Of a stretch of 64,000 nt of DNA, positions 26,421-35,490 are shown in pieces. The stretch is taken from the NCBI RefSeq assembly GCF_018219155.1, contig NZ_CP056123.1, positions 124,001 through 188,000 of the forward strand, given 5' to 3'. Positions within the stretch are counted from its first letter, which is position 1, and each line of letters begins with the position of its first letter. Source of the stretch: Moritella sp. 24. GTDB lineage: Bacteria > Pseudomonadota > Gammaproteobacteria > Enterobacterales > Moritellaceae. The notes beneath the pieces were generated by a model, which was not told the origin of the DNA, did no database searches, and saw only the letters and a program-made list of their open reading frames with translations. The translations under genes were made by a program, and so were the position numbers.

Positions 26421-27680
26421 TTAACCTTTATTCTGCTGCCATTTATCAACAACCAGTGCTGCAATAAGGTCACCTTCGACGTTCACTGCGGTACGGAATG
26501 TGTCGAGTGGACGTTCGATAATAAGTAAGATTGCGATCCCTTCTAATGGAATACCAGCCGCTAACATCACTAACTGCATACCAGACATCGAGCCTGATGG
26601 CATACCTGGTGCGCCGACAGATGAAACCATCGCCATAATGAAAATCATAATGATGCCAGTAGTACTTAAATCTATACCAAATAATTGTGCAAGGAAGATA
26701 GCAGCAACACCTTCAAATAAAGCGGTACCGTCCATGTTCATCACTGCGCCAAGGGGCAGCACAAAACTACTGGTGCTTTGCGATACACCGAGATCTTTTT
26801 CTGCGGCTTGCATTGAAAGGGGCAGTGTTGCAGAGCTTGACGATGTTGCAAATGCCATTGCTAGCGGTGCGGATATCGCTTTAAATAAGGTGCTGAATTT
26901 AATGCCAGTAAAAATCTTGGCTAAGGTGGGTAATACAATGACACCGTGGATAAGCGTGAGTACAAAGACCAGTAGGGCGAATAATGCTAATTGACCAAAT
27001 AACCCTGTGTTGCCTGTGACTGTAAACTCAAACACGATCGCAAATACAGCAATGGGTGCGAGACGAATAATGCCCTGAACTAATTTATTCATGCCTGTAT
27101 TCAAGCCCGCGATAACATCAAATACCACGTGTTTTTGAGGTAATGAGAGTAATAACGACACTGAAAATAACAGCGAAAATAATACAATCGCTAATAGGTT
27201 ACCGTTTACTAATGCTGAGAAAGGATTAACTAATGCCATCGCAAGTAGTTTTGTCGTGATGGTTGAACCGGTTACTGCACCTTGTTCGATAAGTTTGATG
27301 TTATCACTGACCGTCACTGGCTCCACAAGTGGTTGCCATTCTGGCATTAATAACGCAGCACCCAGTCCTAAGCTGATTGCAATAATGGATGTTAGGCTAT
27401 AAAAAATTAGCGTGCTTACACCCAGTGTTTTTAATTTTAATGTTGAACCAATATTGGTAATGCCTTGCATTAACGACAGCATTACCACGAATCCGATGAC
27501 CATTTTGAGTAAGCCGATATACGTGGTCTTTCCTAACAAGATTAATTGATACCAAGTTTGTTCTGTCACTGGTTCTGTAATATTGGCGACTGCAGGTATG
27601 ATGGTGGCAAAAACCCAAGCTAAGATAGCGGCGGTGAGTAATTGCAACGGCAATGAACGCTTGATAGTTGATAACATCAT
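26421..27680 (-). CDS. dicarboxylate/amino acid:cation symporter (SLC1/DAACS family)
   Basis: The 419-residue membrane protein has the SLC1 hallmarks: the serine-rich re-entrant hairpin 1 (FATSSSSATLPLSM), the sodium- and substrate-binding NMDGTALFEG in helix 7, and hairpin 2 (SVGAPGMPSGSM). Members carry C4-dicarboxylates or acidic/neutral amino acids into the cell with sodium or protons. The helix-8 residue that separates aspartate/glutamate carriers from neutral ones cannot be called with confidence from sight. It is divergent from a LysR gene 170 bp away, probably its regulator. Confidence 0.9.
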   Translation of the reverse strand: MMLSTIKRSLPLQLLTAAILAWVFATIIPAVANITEPVTEQTWYQLILLGKTTYIGLLKMVIGFVVMLSLMQGITNIGSTLKLKTLGVSTLIFYSLTSIIAISLGLGAALLMPEWQPLVEPVTVSDNIKLIEQGAVTGSTITTKLLAMALVNPFSALVNGNLLAIVLFSLLFSVSLLLSLPQKHVVFDVIAGLNTGMNKLVQGIIRLAPIAVFAIVFEFTVTGNTGLFGQLALFALLVFVLTLIHGVIVLPTLAKIFTGIKFSTLFKAISAPLAMAFATSSSSATLPLSMQAAEKDLGVSQSTSSFVLPLGAVMNMDGTALFEGVAAIFLAQLFGIDLSTTGIIMIFIMAMVSSVGAPGMPSGSMSGMQLVMLAAGIPLEGIAILLIIERPLDTFRTAVNVEGDLIAALVVDKWQQNKG

Positions 27681-27850
27681 ATTTCTCGTTAGGAGGCTTA
27701 GGCTAAAATGAGGGGCGATTATATTGGAGTTATTCGATGATGATAATTAGCCTGATAAGCAAATCACTTTTACTGGTTAGTAATAATTTAGGTTTATTGT
27801 ACGGAATAACTTATAATTGTTACCTAACTGTAGAATAAGAGAGTGTATTG

Positions 27851-28726
27851 ATGAGTGATTGGTCCGGCGTCAGTGAGTTTGTTGCTGTTGCAGAAACAGA
27901 AAGTTTTACCGCAGCGGCAAAACGCTTAGGCATCTCTACAGCACAAGTGAGTCGACAGATTTCTGCCCTTGAAGAACGGTTATCGGCAAAATTGTTTTAT
28001 CGTACAACACGTAAAGTATCGGTAACTGAGGTTGGGGGTATTTATTATCAGCATTGCCGTCAGGTGATGGATGGTTTAGCGGATGCCGAACGTGCGATCA
28101 GTAATTTGCAAAGTACACCTAAAGGTAAGCTGAAAATAACAGCCCCTATTACTTATGGTGAAAGAAGTGTTGCACCCTTAGTCAATGACTTTGTGACGCA
28201 ATATCCTGAACTCGAAGTACAGTTAGTATTATCAAACCAACAAATTGATTTAATTGATGAAGGATTCGATTTAGCGATCCGCTTAGGACAGTTAGGTGAT
28301 TCATCAATGATTGGTAAGCGACTGGCTACCCGTAAACAATATGTGTGTGCAGCACCTGAATATTTAAGTGCGTTTGGTGCGCCACATACCTTGTCAGAAC
28401 TAGATCGTCATAACTGTTTATCTGGCACGTTGGATTATTGGCGCTTTCAAGAAAAAGGCAAGGCGCGTAATATTCGTGTGAAGGGTAATTTTAGTTGTAA
28501 CAGTGGTCCAGTATTAGTAGATGCGGCATTGAAAGGTGTCGGTATTGTGCAACTTCCCGATTATTATGTGCAGGAATATATTAATCAGGGCCAGCTTATT
28601 GAAGTGTTACCTAACTATCGAGAGCCGGATGATGCTGTGTGGGCTTTATACCCGCAAAATCGCCATCTGTCGCCGAAAGTACGTATGTTAGTGGACTATT
28701 TAGCGAAAGAACTCGCGATAAGTTAG
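27851..28726 (+). CDS. LysR-family transcriptional regulator
   Basis: The 291-residue protein has an N-terminal winged helix (FVAVAETESFTAAAKRLGISTAQVSRQISALEERL) and a periplasmic-binding-protein-like effector domain with the KGVGIVQLP segment near the C terminus. It resembles the large AaeR/CrgA-like group. The ATG at 27851 is used; a TTG at 27848 is possible. It is divergent from the SLC1 symporter gene, the usual arrangement for a LysR regulator and its target. Confidence 0.88.
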   Translation: MSDWSGVSEFVAVAETESFTAAAKRLGISTAQVSRQISALEERLSAKLFYRTTRKVSVTEVGGIYYQHCRQVMDGLADAERAISNLQSTPKGKLKITAPITYGERSVAPLVNDFVTQYPELEVQLVLSNQQIDLIDEGFDLAIRLGQLGDSSMIGKRLATRKQYVCAAPEYLSAFGAPHTLSELDRHNCLSGTLDYWRFQEKGKARNIRVKGNFSCNSGPVLVDAALKGVGIVQLPDYYVQEYINQGQLIEVLPNYREPDDAVWALYPQNRHLSPKVRMLVDYLAKELAIS

Positions 28727-28763
28727 TTTGTAAAACACGGATATTACTTTCTTATATGAGTGA

Positions 28764-28795
28764 AATAGGGAACCGATAGTTAGCGGTTCCCTATT
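28764..28795. terminator. convergent hairpin between lysR gene and yceH
   Basis: AATAGGGAACCG (28764-28775) and CGGTTCCCTATT (28784-28795) form a perfect 12-bp stem with an 8-base loop, in the gap between two convergent genes. Neither side has a T run, so termination may depend on other factors. Confidence 0.55.
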
Positions 28796-28818
28796 GTCAT
28801 CATTCAATGCTTATAGTG

Positions 28819-29502
28819 TTAGTCGATTAATGCGCTAACGGTTTCTTGCAATTCAGCTAGCTGGGCTTTAAGCGTAGCGACTTCCTGTTCAAGTTCATTT
28901 ACTCGACTCGATAATGCGTCATTTTCATCGGAACGCTGATTTATCGTTTGTGCTGCACTCTTTTCTTCAGCTCCTGTTCCTGCTGTTGAGGTTACCTCAC
29001 CGCTAAATAAGTGGGCATAACGGCAAGCACTTTGCCCCGGCTCACGTGCAAGTTTAACGATAAATGGCCCCTGCTCATGGTTGAGTAGCTGATCTAATGC
29101 CGTTTCAACTTCGTGGACATCATTAAACTGACATTGACGTGCTGAGCGAGTTCGTAATTCACCGGGTGTTTGTGGGCCACGTAAAAATAGCAATGTTAAT
29201 ATAGCTAATTGTTGTGGGGTAAAACGTAGTTTACTGAACTCAGTATTACCAAAACGATGACGAATTTTAGCACTGCGCTTACCGCCGTTTTCATCATTGA
29301 TAACCAAGTGCTTCTTCACTAGATCATCAACAATGTTTTGTACTTCGTCTTGGCTAAGTGAGAGTACGGGCTCTCGACTGCTTTTTTGATTGCAGGCTGA
29401 TGTTAACGAATTTAGTGATAGCGGGTAATTGTCGGGTGTGGTGTGTTCTTTTTCAATTAACGCACCTAATACGCGGGTTTCATGTAGTGATAGTTCATCC
29501 AT
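28819..29502 (-). CDS. yceH: YceH-family (DUF480) winged-helix protein
   Basis: The 227-residue protein has the DUF480 tandem winged helices: LHETRVLGALIEKEHTTPDNYPLSLNSL, and FLRGPQTPGELRTRS. The C terminus (about 185-225) is a predicted coiled coil (NELEQEVATLKAQLAELQE). The family is widespread but its role is not established. Its start codon overlaps the btuR stop by one base (TAATG), so the two are translationally coupled. Confidence 0.88.
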   Translation of the reverse strand: MDELSLHETRVLGALIEKEHTTPDNYPLSLNSLTSACNQKSSREPVLSLSQDEVQNIVDDLVKKHLVINDENGGKRSAKIRHRFGNTEFSKLRFTPQQLAILTLLFLRGPQTPGELRTRSARQCQFNDVHEVETALDQLLNHEQGPFIVKLAREPGQSACRYAHLFSGEVTSTAGTGAEEKSAAQTINQRSDENDALSSRVNELEQEVATLKAQLAELQETVSALID

Positions 29503-30110
29503 TACCAGTCAATTCCTATTTGAGCTTTAATGCCTGAGCGAAATGCGTGTTTTTCTTCTCTCACTTCACTTACGGTGTCTGCGATTGCGACTAAATCTTT
29601 GTGTGCACTTCGGCCTGTGACAATCACGGTTTGATCGACAGGACGATGACGAATAGCGCTTAATACCTCTTCCAGATCTAAGTATTGGTAACTGAGCATA
29701 TAAGTCAGTTCATCTAATAACACCATTTTTAGATCGGGATTAGCGAGCATCGCTTTAGCATGTTCCCATGCTTGTTCTGCTGCTGCAATATCAGCGGCTT
29801 TATCTTGTGTGTCCCAAGTAAAACCTGTTTTCATTGCGTGATAAGGCATGTCGGGGCGCACTTGTTGGATAAATTTTACTTCTCCAGCTTCCCATGTCCC
29901 TTTAATAAACTGTACAACACCTGCGTTAAAACCATGGCCAATACAGCGAATCACATTACCAAAACCAGCACAGGTTTTACCTTTACCGTTACCTGTCATT
30001 ACGATCAGAATACCACGTTCTTCAGTGGCTTTATTCACGCGTTTGGTGACTGTTTCTTGGATTTTTTGCATCTTCTGTTGATGCTTATCTTGACTGTTTT
30101 CTTCCGTCAT
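29502..30110 (-). CDS. btuR: cob(I)alamin adenosyltransferase, CobA/BtuR type
   Basis: The enzyme transfers the adenosyl group of ATP to the reduced cobalt of corrinoids, making adenosylcobalamin from scavenged or new corrinoid. The 202-residue protein has the unusual P-loop GNGKGKTCAGFG, the MVLLDELTYML acidic motif, and the VIVTGRSAH segment. No other cobalamin genes lie nearby, suggesting salvage of imported cobalamin. It is followed by yceH with a one-base overlap. Confidence 0.93.
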   Translation of the reverse strand: MTEENSQDKHQQKMQKIQETVTKRVNKATEERGILIVMTGNGKGKTCAGFGNVIRCIGHGFNAGVVQFIKGTWEAGEVKFIQQVRPDMPYHAMKTGFTWDTQDKAADIAAAEQAWEHAKAMLANPDLKMVLLDELTYMLSYQYLDLEEVLSAIRHRPVDQTVIVTGRSAHKDLVAIADTVSEVREEKHAFRSGIKAQIGIDW

Positions 30111-30182
30111 TACGCATTCCTTTAATACCTAGTGTTATAGACTTCAGTGTAAGGCTTTTATGGCTAAATGGAAGTGGATAAA

Positions 30183-30428
30183 TTAAAAATCACCATTAAT
30201 TAGTTTTTGATAAAGTTGATCTTTTAAGGTTAATCGACGGTTTTTTAATTCGACAAAATGGCTGTCTGTGGTTGGAATATTACTGGCTTCAAGGACGTAA
30301 ATATGGTGATCGAGTTTGTGGTATTCTTTGGCAAGATCGGCAAATTCTGGATCATCACTTTTTAATTTAGCGATGTCGATAGCGTGTTCGGGAAATTCAT
30401 GCGTGATCGGGTGTTTTTCATTCTGCAT
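30183..30428 (-). CDS. YdcH-family (DUF465) small protein
   Basis: The 81-residue acidic protein has the DUF465 pattern: an N-terminal EFPEH, a helix, then FADLAKEYHKLDHHIYVLE and a final LKNRRLTLKDQLYQKL, probably a helical hairpin. The function of the family is unknown. The ATG at 30428, nine bases after AAGG, is preferred over the longer frame to 30458. It follows the MFS gene on the same strand but a strong hairpin (30445-30481) stands between. Confidence 0.75.
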   Translation of the reverse strand: MQNEKHPITHEFPEHAIDIAKLKSDDPEFADLAKEYHKLDHHIYVLEASNIPTTDSHFVELKNRRLTLKDQLYQKLINGDF

Positions 30429-30444
30429 TATGATGACCTTAGTG

Positions 30445-30481
30445 ATGAACGGGTTCATTGAGTGTAGTCGAACCCGTTCAT
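30445..30481. terminator. 12-bp perfect hairpin after the MFS gene
   Basis: ATGAACGGGTTC (30445-30456) and GAACCCGTTCAT (30470-30481) form a perfect stem with a 13-base loop, 9 bp past the MFS stop. There is no T run on the minus strand. It is probably the transcript end of the transporter gene. Confidence 0.55.
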
Positions 30482-30489
30482 TGCGTCAT

Positions 30490-31692
30490 TTAATGTGAAA
30501 CTTGTTCTTGGTGCCAATGATTAAGACGTGGCATTAGCATCATTGCTAATAATATTGCAGATAAACCACCCATTAATATGATAACCGCGTAAGGGGCTGT
30601 TAAGTTCGTTTGTTGTATTAAACCAACAAGCAGTGCGGCGCCACTCATTTGAATACAGCCTAACATTGCTGCGGCTGTGCCAGCGCGTTCACCAAATGCA
30701 GCGAGTGCCATACTTGTTGCTGGACCCAGTAATAATGCAAAGCCAACACATAACAGCATCATTGGTAGCATGAAGGCAAAGGCTGCTGCCATTCCTGCTG
30801 TTGGACCCCATTGTTGTACCGCTAATTGCAGTGCTGCGGATGATAGTAATGCGGTAAAGGCAATGATAACTGTAGGGCGATTACCAAAGCGTTTAATTAC
30901 TGTTGGTGCAGCAAAACAAGCGGCAATATTGACGATGGCATTAAGGCCAAACAAGCCACTAAATTCTAATTCTGCGATGCCTAAATGGCTGATTAACCAG
31001 TCTGGTGCATACGACACATAGGCTAGAATTGATGCCATACCTACCATACAAGCGATAGCGTAAAACATGAAATGTGCATCGTATAATACGGGCTTGAAGC
31101 GTGACCAGTGGTATAGCGACCCCGATGTATCTGTATTTTCTGGGCGTGTTTCTGGTAGTTTATTGATGATTAGCGCTAATATGATTAATCCGTATAACGT
31201 CATAAAAATAAAAGTCGAACGCCAGCCAAACTGCAGGGCTAATAGACCGCCTAAAGTTGGTGCAAGCGCTGGAATAACACAGATGACGCCATTTAAATAA
31301 CTGTAATAATGCGCGCCTTTTTTAGAGTCAAAGCTATCGCGTACCGCACTAAATACTACGATAGATGTTGCGCATGCTGCGATACCTTGTAGTACTCTGG
31401 CTATTTGTAACCAGTGAAATTCAATTGCACCAGCAGCAAGAATACTGCTTAAGCAATACAGCATAACACCGCCAATAGCGACTGGACGGCGACCAAATCG
31501 GTCTGCTAGTGGTCCTATTAATATCTGGCCAACACCCATAGCAAATAAGAACAATACTAATGTTGATTGTACGTCACTTGATGAGACCTGAAATTCTGCA
31601 GCCATTGCAGGCATTGAAGGAAGATAAATATCGATAGCGAGGGGGCTGAGCACCACCATTGCCATCAAAATAGGTAATATATTTCGGCGCAT
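30490..31692 (-). CDS. Bcr/CflA-family MFS drug exporter
   Basis: The 400-residue protein has twelve predicted membrane helices and the Bcr/CflA signatures: LSPLAIDIYLPSMPAMA in helix 1 and the loop 2-3 motif GPLADRFGRRPVAIGG, plus LGPATSMALAAFGERAGTAAAMLG in the second half. Such pumps export drugs such as bicyclomycin and chloramphenicol, or small metabolites such as cysteine, by proton antiport. The substrate is unknown. It is divergent from a LysR gene 107 bp away. Confidence 0.9.
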   Translation of the reverse strand: MRRNILPILMAMVVLSPLAIDIYLPSMPAMAAEFQVSSSDVQSTLVLFLFAMGVGQILIGPLADRFGRRPVAIGGVMLYCLSSILAAGAIEFHWLQIARVLQGIAACATSIVVFSAVRDSFDSKKGAHYYSYLNGVICVIPALAPTLGGLLALQFGWRSTFIFMTLYGLIILALIINKLPETRPENTDTSGSLYHWSRFKPVLYDAHFMFYAIACMVGMASILAYVSYAPDWLISHLGIAELEFSGLFGLNAIVNIAACFAAPTVIKRFGNRPTVIIAFTALLSSAALQLAVQQWGPTAGMAAAFAFMLPMMLLCVGFALLLGPATSMALAAFGERAGTAAAMLGCIQMSGAALLVGLIQQTNLTAPYAVIILMGGLSAILLAMMLMPRLNHWHQEQVSH

Positions 31693-31750
31693 TGTTATTC
31701 TCGAATAAAGGCTAGTTTAATGCGGGGCAGTTTACGTAAAGCATGATATG

Positions 31751-31787
31751 AATGGAAGTGGTATAATTTCAGTATTGAATTTCCATT
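31751..31787. promoter_or_regulatory. lysR promoter with flanking inverted repeat
   Basis: GTGGTATAAT (TATAAT at 31762-31767) is an extended -10 element for the lysR gene at 31800. It is bracketed by AATGGAA (31751-31757) and TTCCATT (31781-31787), a perfect 7-bp inverse. The layout suits autorepression and shared control of the divergent MFS gene. Confidence 0.4.
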
Positions 31788-31799
31788 GAGGAATATCTT

Positions 31800-32756
31800 G
31801 TGAATTTAGATAATCTTGCCAAAATAGATTTAAACCTATTAGTTATCTTGCAGATCTTGCTTGAAGAAGAAAGCGTCACTCGTGCTGCAAATCGCTTGCA
31901 CCTCAGCCAGTCTGCACTCAGTAAGAGTCTCACCCGATTACGTGATACCTTAGATGACCCATTATTTTTACGTACAGCACACGGACTCAAACCAACTGCG
32001 CATGCGTTGCAGTTAAAAGCGCAACTGCCAACCATACTGCAGGGCCTGTATCAGATCAGCTTACCACCGAGTTTTATTCCCGAAAAAAGTTATCGACAGT
32101 TCTCGTTTGCGATGCTTGAAAGTGCGTATGAAACATTGCTGCCTTATTATATCGGCCCTATTTTGTCACAAGCACCTAAGCTTAATTTAAGCATTTATGG
32201 CTGGGATGAAAAATCCTTGCTCGGCTTGCAGCAAGGGCAAATTGATTTCGGTATCACCGCAAGAGAACTGCATCCTACGGCTGATTTCCGTCTGAATAAT
32301 TTACCCGATGGTATTGCTCATCAACGTTTATTTACTGACAACCAAGTATGCCTTGTCCGTAGTGGACATCCGATGTTAGCGAGTATTCATGCTGGGAATT
32401 GGGATGTTGAAGCTTACTTAAATATGTCGCATGTACAGGTGCGTTGCGAAGGTAATGATTGGTGGTTATTGGATTATCAGTTAGCAGAATCAGGTCAACA
32501 TCGTCATATCTGTGCCACATTACCGGACTTTTATGGGGCTGCGAGTGTTTGTGCACACAGTGATTTAGTTTTTACTTTACCGTCTAGCTTTGTCCCACAT
32601 GCGCAGAAATTATATGATCTCGTTGAGTTAACGTTACCGATCAATTTTTCTTCATTAGTTTATGTATTGCTGTGGCACAAACGTAATAATGATGAACCGG
32701 GGCATAAGTGGGTAAGAGATATGATTTGCCAAAATGTTGAAGGGGCGATGGAATGA
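31800..32756 (+). CDS. LysR-family regulator (NodD/LeuO-like group)
   Basis: The 318-residue protein has the N-terminal helix-turn-helix in the form LDLNLLVILQILLEEESVTRAANRLHLSQSALSKSLTRLR, typical of the LeuO/NodD subgroup with the start DLNLL. The effector domain has the usual GQIDFGI segment. The start is a GTG at 31800 with GAGGA before it. It lies divergent from the MFS exporter and probably controls it. Confidence 0.87.
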   Translation: MNLDNLAKIDLNLLVILQILLEEESVTRAANRLHLSQSALSKSLTRLRDTLDDPLFLRTAHGLKPTAHALQLKAQLPTILQGLYQISLPPSFIPEKSYRQFSFAMLESAYETLLPYYIGPILSQAPKLNLSIYGWDEKSLLGLQQGQIDFGITARELHPTADFRLNNLPDGIAHQRLFTDNQVCLVRSGHPMLASIHAGNWDVEAYLNMSHVQVRCEGNDWWLLDYQLAESGQHRHICATLPDFYGAASVCAHSDLVFTLPSSFVPHAQKLYDLVELTLPINFSSLVYVLLWHKRNNDEPGHKWVRDMICQNVEGAME

Positions 32757-32759
32757 AAA

Positions 32760-32792
32760 TAAAAAGCCCAAGTCATGATGACTTGGGCTTTG
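32760..32792 (-). terminator. bidirectional terminator between lysR gene and volA
   Basis: GCCCAAGTCA (32766-32775) and TGACTTGGGC (32779-32788) form a perfect 10-bp stem with a 3-base loop. The minus-strand side is followed by five T then ATTTT, so it ends volA transcripts well; the plus side has only TTT. Confidence 0.8.
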
Positions 32793-32807
32793 CTATCTGA
32801 TCTCTAA

Positions 32808-35444
32808 TTATTGTTTTTCAATTTCAATAATAGTTAGATTTTCAGGTGCTACGCGGTTAGAACCTTGTACATATTCACCATCACTACCTAGTGAGTATTC
32901 AACAAACGATGCCGCTTGAATTGTTAACTCTGTTGCTGCGCTATCCACAGAAGCGTAATCAGCATTACCTTCTGTTTCTGAACCTGTAAGCGTACCAGCA
33001 CCAATATTATGTGTACCAGTTAGGAAGCGAGTGTAAGAACGGTCTGTACTGTTCAATACATTACGTAAGCCAAGCTGTGTTTCTAGTGGCTCCGCTCCAG
33101 AGAGTGGAAACTCAGTATTATCAAGTGAGTAGTAAGGTTTCGCACTTGAACCGTTAAAGCAGCCCATATCTTGGCTTGCTACTGCACCTGCAGACATTTT
33201 ATTACAAACTTCATACGTTGTTTGACCATCTAGCTCCACTTTAATTGGCACTGTTTGATCGGCGGTCGTTAGGAAGCCTCCTTGAATATCTTTTAGAGCT
33301 GGTTGTTCTGAAACACTACCAGCTACTGTTAAAGATAAAATTGGTTTATCTTGTAATGCTTCTGTGTAGTTTAATGGGTCTACAGTATCGACAACAGCTT
33401 GCATTAGATACTGGAATTCACTGAAATATTCTGGTGAAATTTTATCTGATGTTTGCTTGTACTCTGAAGGATTTTGCTCTGCGTATGCACGAACAGCTGC
33501 TAGCGTTTCATCTGAATCATCAGTAGCCAACCCAAGCTCTTTTGCCATTCGTAAACGAAATTCAGGCAGAGCTTTAATCGCGGGAGGTACTTCACTGTAA
33601 CCTAACCACACTGAATTCATTAGAATACCGGCGATACCAGCACCTGGGTTTGCTAAAATAGCACCTTTAATTTCTGTCGGTGTTTTCTCAACGATACCAC
33701 TGAAAGACGCTGCTGCAATTGAACCCATAGAGTGTCCCATTACATACACATTGTCGTTATCTAGTTGATCAAAAGATGGTATTGCTGGATTTGTTAATGT
33801 GAATCCATTGGTTATAGATGCTCGTAAGTTAATTAAGTCCGCGATACTTTGGCGTAAATTATCACGTGATGTTAATAGTGAGTCTGCTTTCAAGAAATTT
33901 TTCACATCGGCTTCATCGTGCCCTGGGAATAATCCTCGTAACGACTGGCTAACGTTAATGTCATAAATGCCATCATCATTTAAATCTACAGCGCGAGAAT
34001 TATGTAGCGGGTGATCTATCGCAAGTACTGCATAACCTTGATTAGCTAATTCAGCCTGGACGAAGTTATCAAGTAATAACATACCACCATTACCAAACTC
34101 TTTTGCAGCTGTAATACCGTGTGAGAAGATCACGACAGGCCAACCATTTGTTGGCATTGGAGTGCGATCTGGATTTGGTAATACGACTTGTACTGCTAGT
34201 TCTTGTGTAACACCTTGATTATCTGGTTTAGGCGTACGGCCGCTTGTTAATGTCCATGAACTGTGTAGCGAGGGACAACCTTCAGCGGTATTTGTATAAC
34301 GGTAGCTTTCAAAATAGCTCTCATTGTTTGCAACATTGATACCGTCTATGTTGAACCAAAATTTAGCATTATCTTGATTATTTGTATCTGCCTTACAGTT
34401 TGCCGATGTAATGGCTGTTGAATCATCCAGGTAATAAGGCAGAGTCACCGCTGCTTGTAGTTTTCGCACACACTCCACAAAGAGACCATCGCCGATACTA
34501 CTTTCACAGAAGTTAGGATCTACATCTGGTACGCCTATAATGCCGCCGACAATACCGCCTACGATACCATCTAAAACTGCCGGAGGTAAACCAGCGCCAA
34601 CTAAGTGCTCCTCTGGAATATCACTAGATTTAATTCCAGCTACGTCAGCATCAGGGTTTTGGGCTAAGTTTGTTAATATTTCGCCAATGCTTTGGGTTTT
34701 AATACCTGCAATATACAACACGGTTTTGGTTGTGATTTTTTCATTATCTAATTTAGTAAATAAAGAGTTTACTGCTTCTTTGTAAGGGCTTTCTGGTGTG
34801 TCATCTTGCAATAATATATTAAAACTATCTGCTGGTTTGACTATATCACCAGATGTAGACGCTAAATCTTTTGTTATAGCTAGAATATGCTGAGTGTTAG
34901 GAGATAATGGTTTTAATGGTAATATTTGTAAATGATTAAATTTAGTAACTCGAACTGTAAAGTCTTCGTCATATTTCAGTTCGCTATATCCAGGAATAGG
35001 CACAGAACGTTTTTCAAAAATATGGATGCTTTTTGCAAATGTAGAAATATCTAATTGGTCTACATCACCAGACATCGGTAGAGTAAATGGTGCTGTTGTT
35101 GACCAACCATCTAAATCTTCTAAAGAACACTTAGTGGCATTCTCAATATTTTCTGGATCTTCATTACCATCATTATTAGGGCCACTTTCAGCACTACCAC
35201 AGCCAAAAATAATAATATTACTGTTTCTGGTTGAACCATCTTCACCAATAAAATACAGATCATTTGGCATAGGAATATTATTATTATTAGCAATCTCTTT
35301 CGTATTTTCTAAACCAAATGAAAATTGCAGATCTGCTACGGGTTGCTGGCCTGTATTATCATTACTACTATCTGAATTACATGCAACTAAACTTGTTGCA
35401 GATAGGGCAACCAGTAGTGCTTTAGAAATTAAATTAAGTTTCAT
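32808..35444 (-). CDS. volA: VolA/Pla-1-type surface lipoprotein lipase
   Basis: The 878-residue protein has a lipoprotein signal with lipobox LVAC (Cys22) and a C-terminal half that is an alpha/beta hydrolase: nucleophile elbow GHSMGS with Ser572, preceded by WPVVIFSHGI (oxyanion side). The N-terminal half is the beta-rich domain of the bacterial virulence-factor lipase family. VolA of Vibrio cholerae has the same build, is exposed on the outer membrane, and splits lysophosphatidylcholine so that the fatty acid can enter through FadL. Here the upstream gene, on the same strand 46 bp away, is a FadL homologue, exactly as in Vibrio. The function is inferred from both. Confidence 0.82.
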   Translation of the reverse strand: MKLNLISKALLVALSATSLVACNSDSSNDNTGQQPVADLQFSFGLENTKEIANNNNIPMPNDLYFIGEDGSTRNSNIIIFGCGSAESGPNNDGNEDPENIENATKCSLEDLDGWSTTAPFTLPMSGDVDQLDISTFAKSIHIFEKRSVPIPGYSELKYDEDFTVRVTKFNHLQILPLKPLSPNTQHILAITKDLASTSGDIVKPADSFNILLQDDTPESPYKEAVNSLFTKLDNEKITTKTVLYIAGIKTQSIGEILTNLAQNPDADVAGIKSSDIPEEHLVGAGLPPAVLDGIVGGIVGGIIGVPDVDPNFCESSIGDGLFVECVRKLQAAVTLPYYLDDSTAITSANCKADTNNQDNAKFWFNIDGINVANNESYFESYRYTNTAEGCPSLHSSWTLTSGRTPKPDNQGVTQELAVQVVLPNPDRTPMPTNGWPVVIFSHGITAAKEFGNGGMLLLDNFVQAELANQGYAVLAIDHPLHNSRAVDLNDDGIYDINVSQSLRGLFPGHDEADVKNFLKADSLLTSRDNLRQSIADLINLRASITNGFTLTNPAIPSFDQLDNDNVYVMGHSMGSIAAASFSGIVEKTPTEIKGAILANPGAGIAGILMNSVWLGYSEVPPAIKALPEFRLRMAKELGLATDDSDETLAAVRAYAEQNPSEYKQTSDKISPEYFSEFQYLMQAVVDTVDPLNYTEALQDKPILSLTVAGSVSEQPALKDIQGGFLTTADQTVPIKVELDGQTTYEVCNKMSAGAVASQDMGCFNGSSAKPYYSLDNTEFPLSGAEPLETQLGLRNVLNSTDRSYTRFLTGTHNIGAGTLTGSETEGNADYASVDSAATELTIQAASFVEYSLGSDGEYVQGSNRVAPENLTIIEIEKQ

Positions 35445-35490
35445 TTTTATTATCTCTGTTAATACTCTGCTCGACTAGCAGAGCAAAGTA

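Noticed and set aside
26500-26994. Plus-strand frame of 164 codons inside the SLC1 symporter gene
   Set aside because: It is antisense to a strongly conserved membrane protein and has no plausible protein features or start signal.
35026-35478. Plus-strand frame of 150 codons at the start of volA
   Set aside because: It is antisense to the lipoprotein signal and N-terminal domain; hydrophobic by shadowing only.
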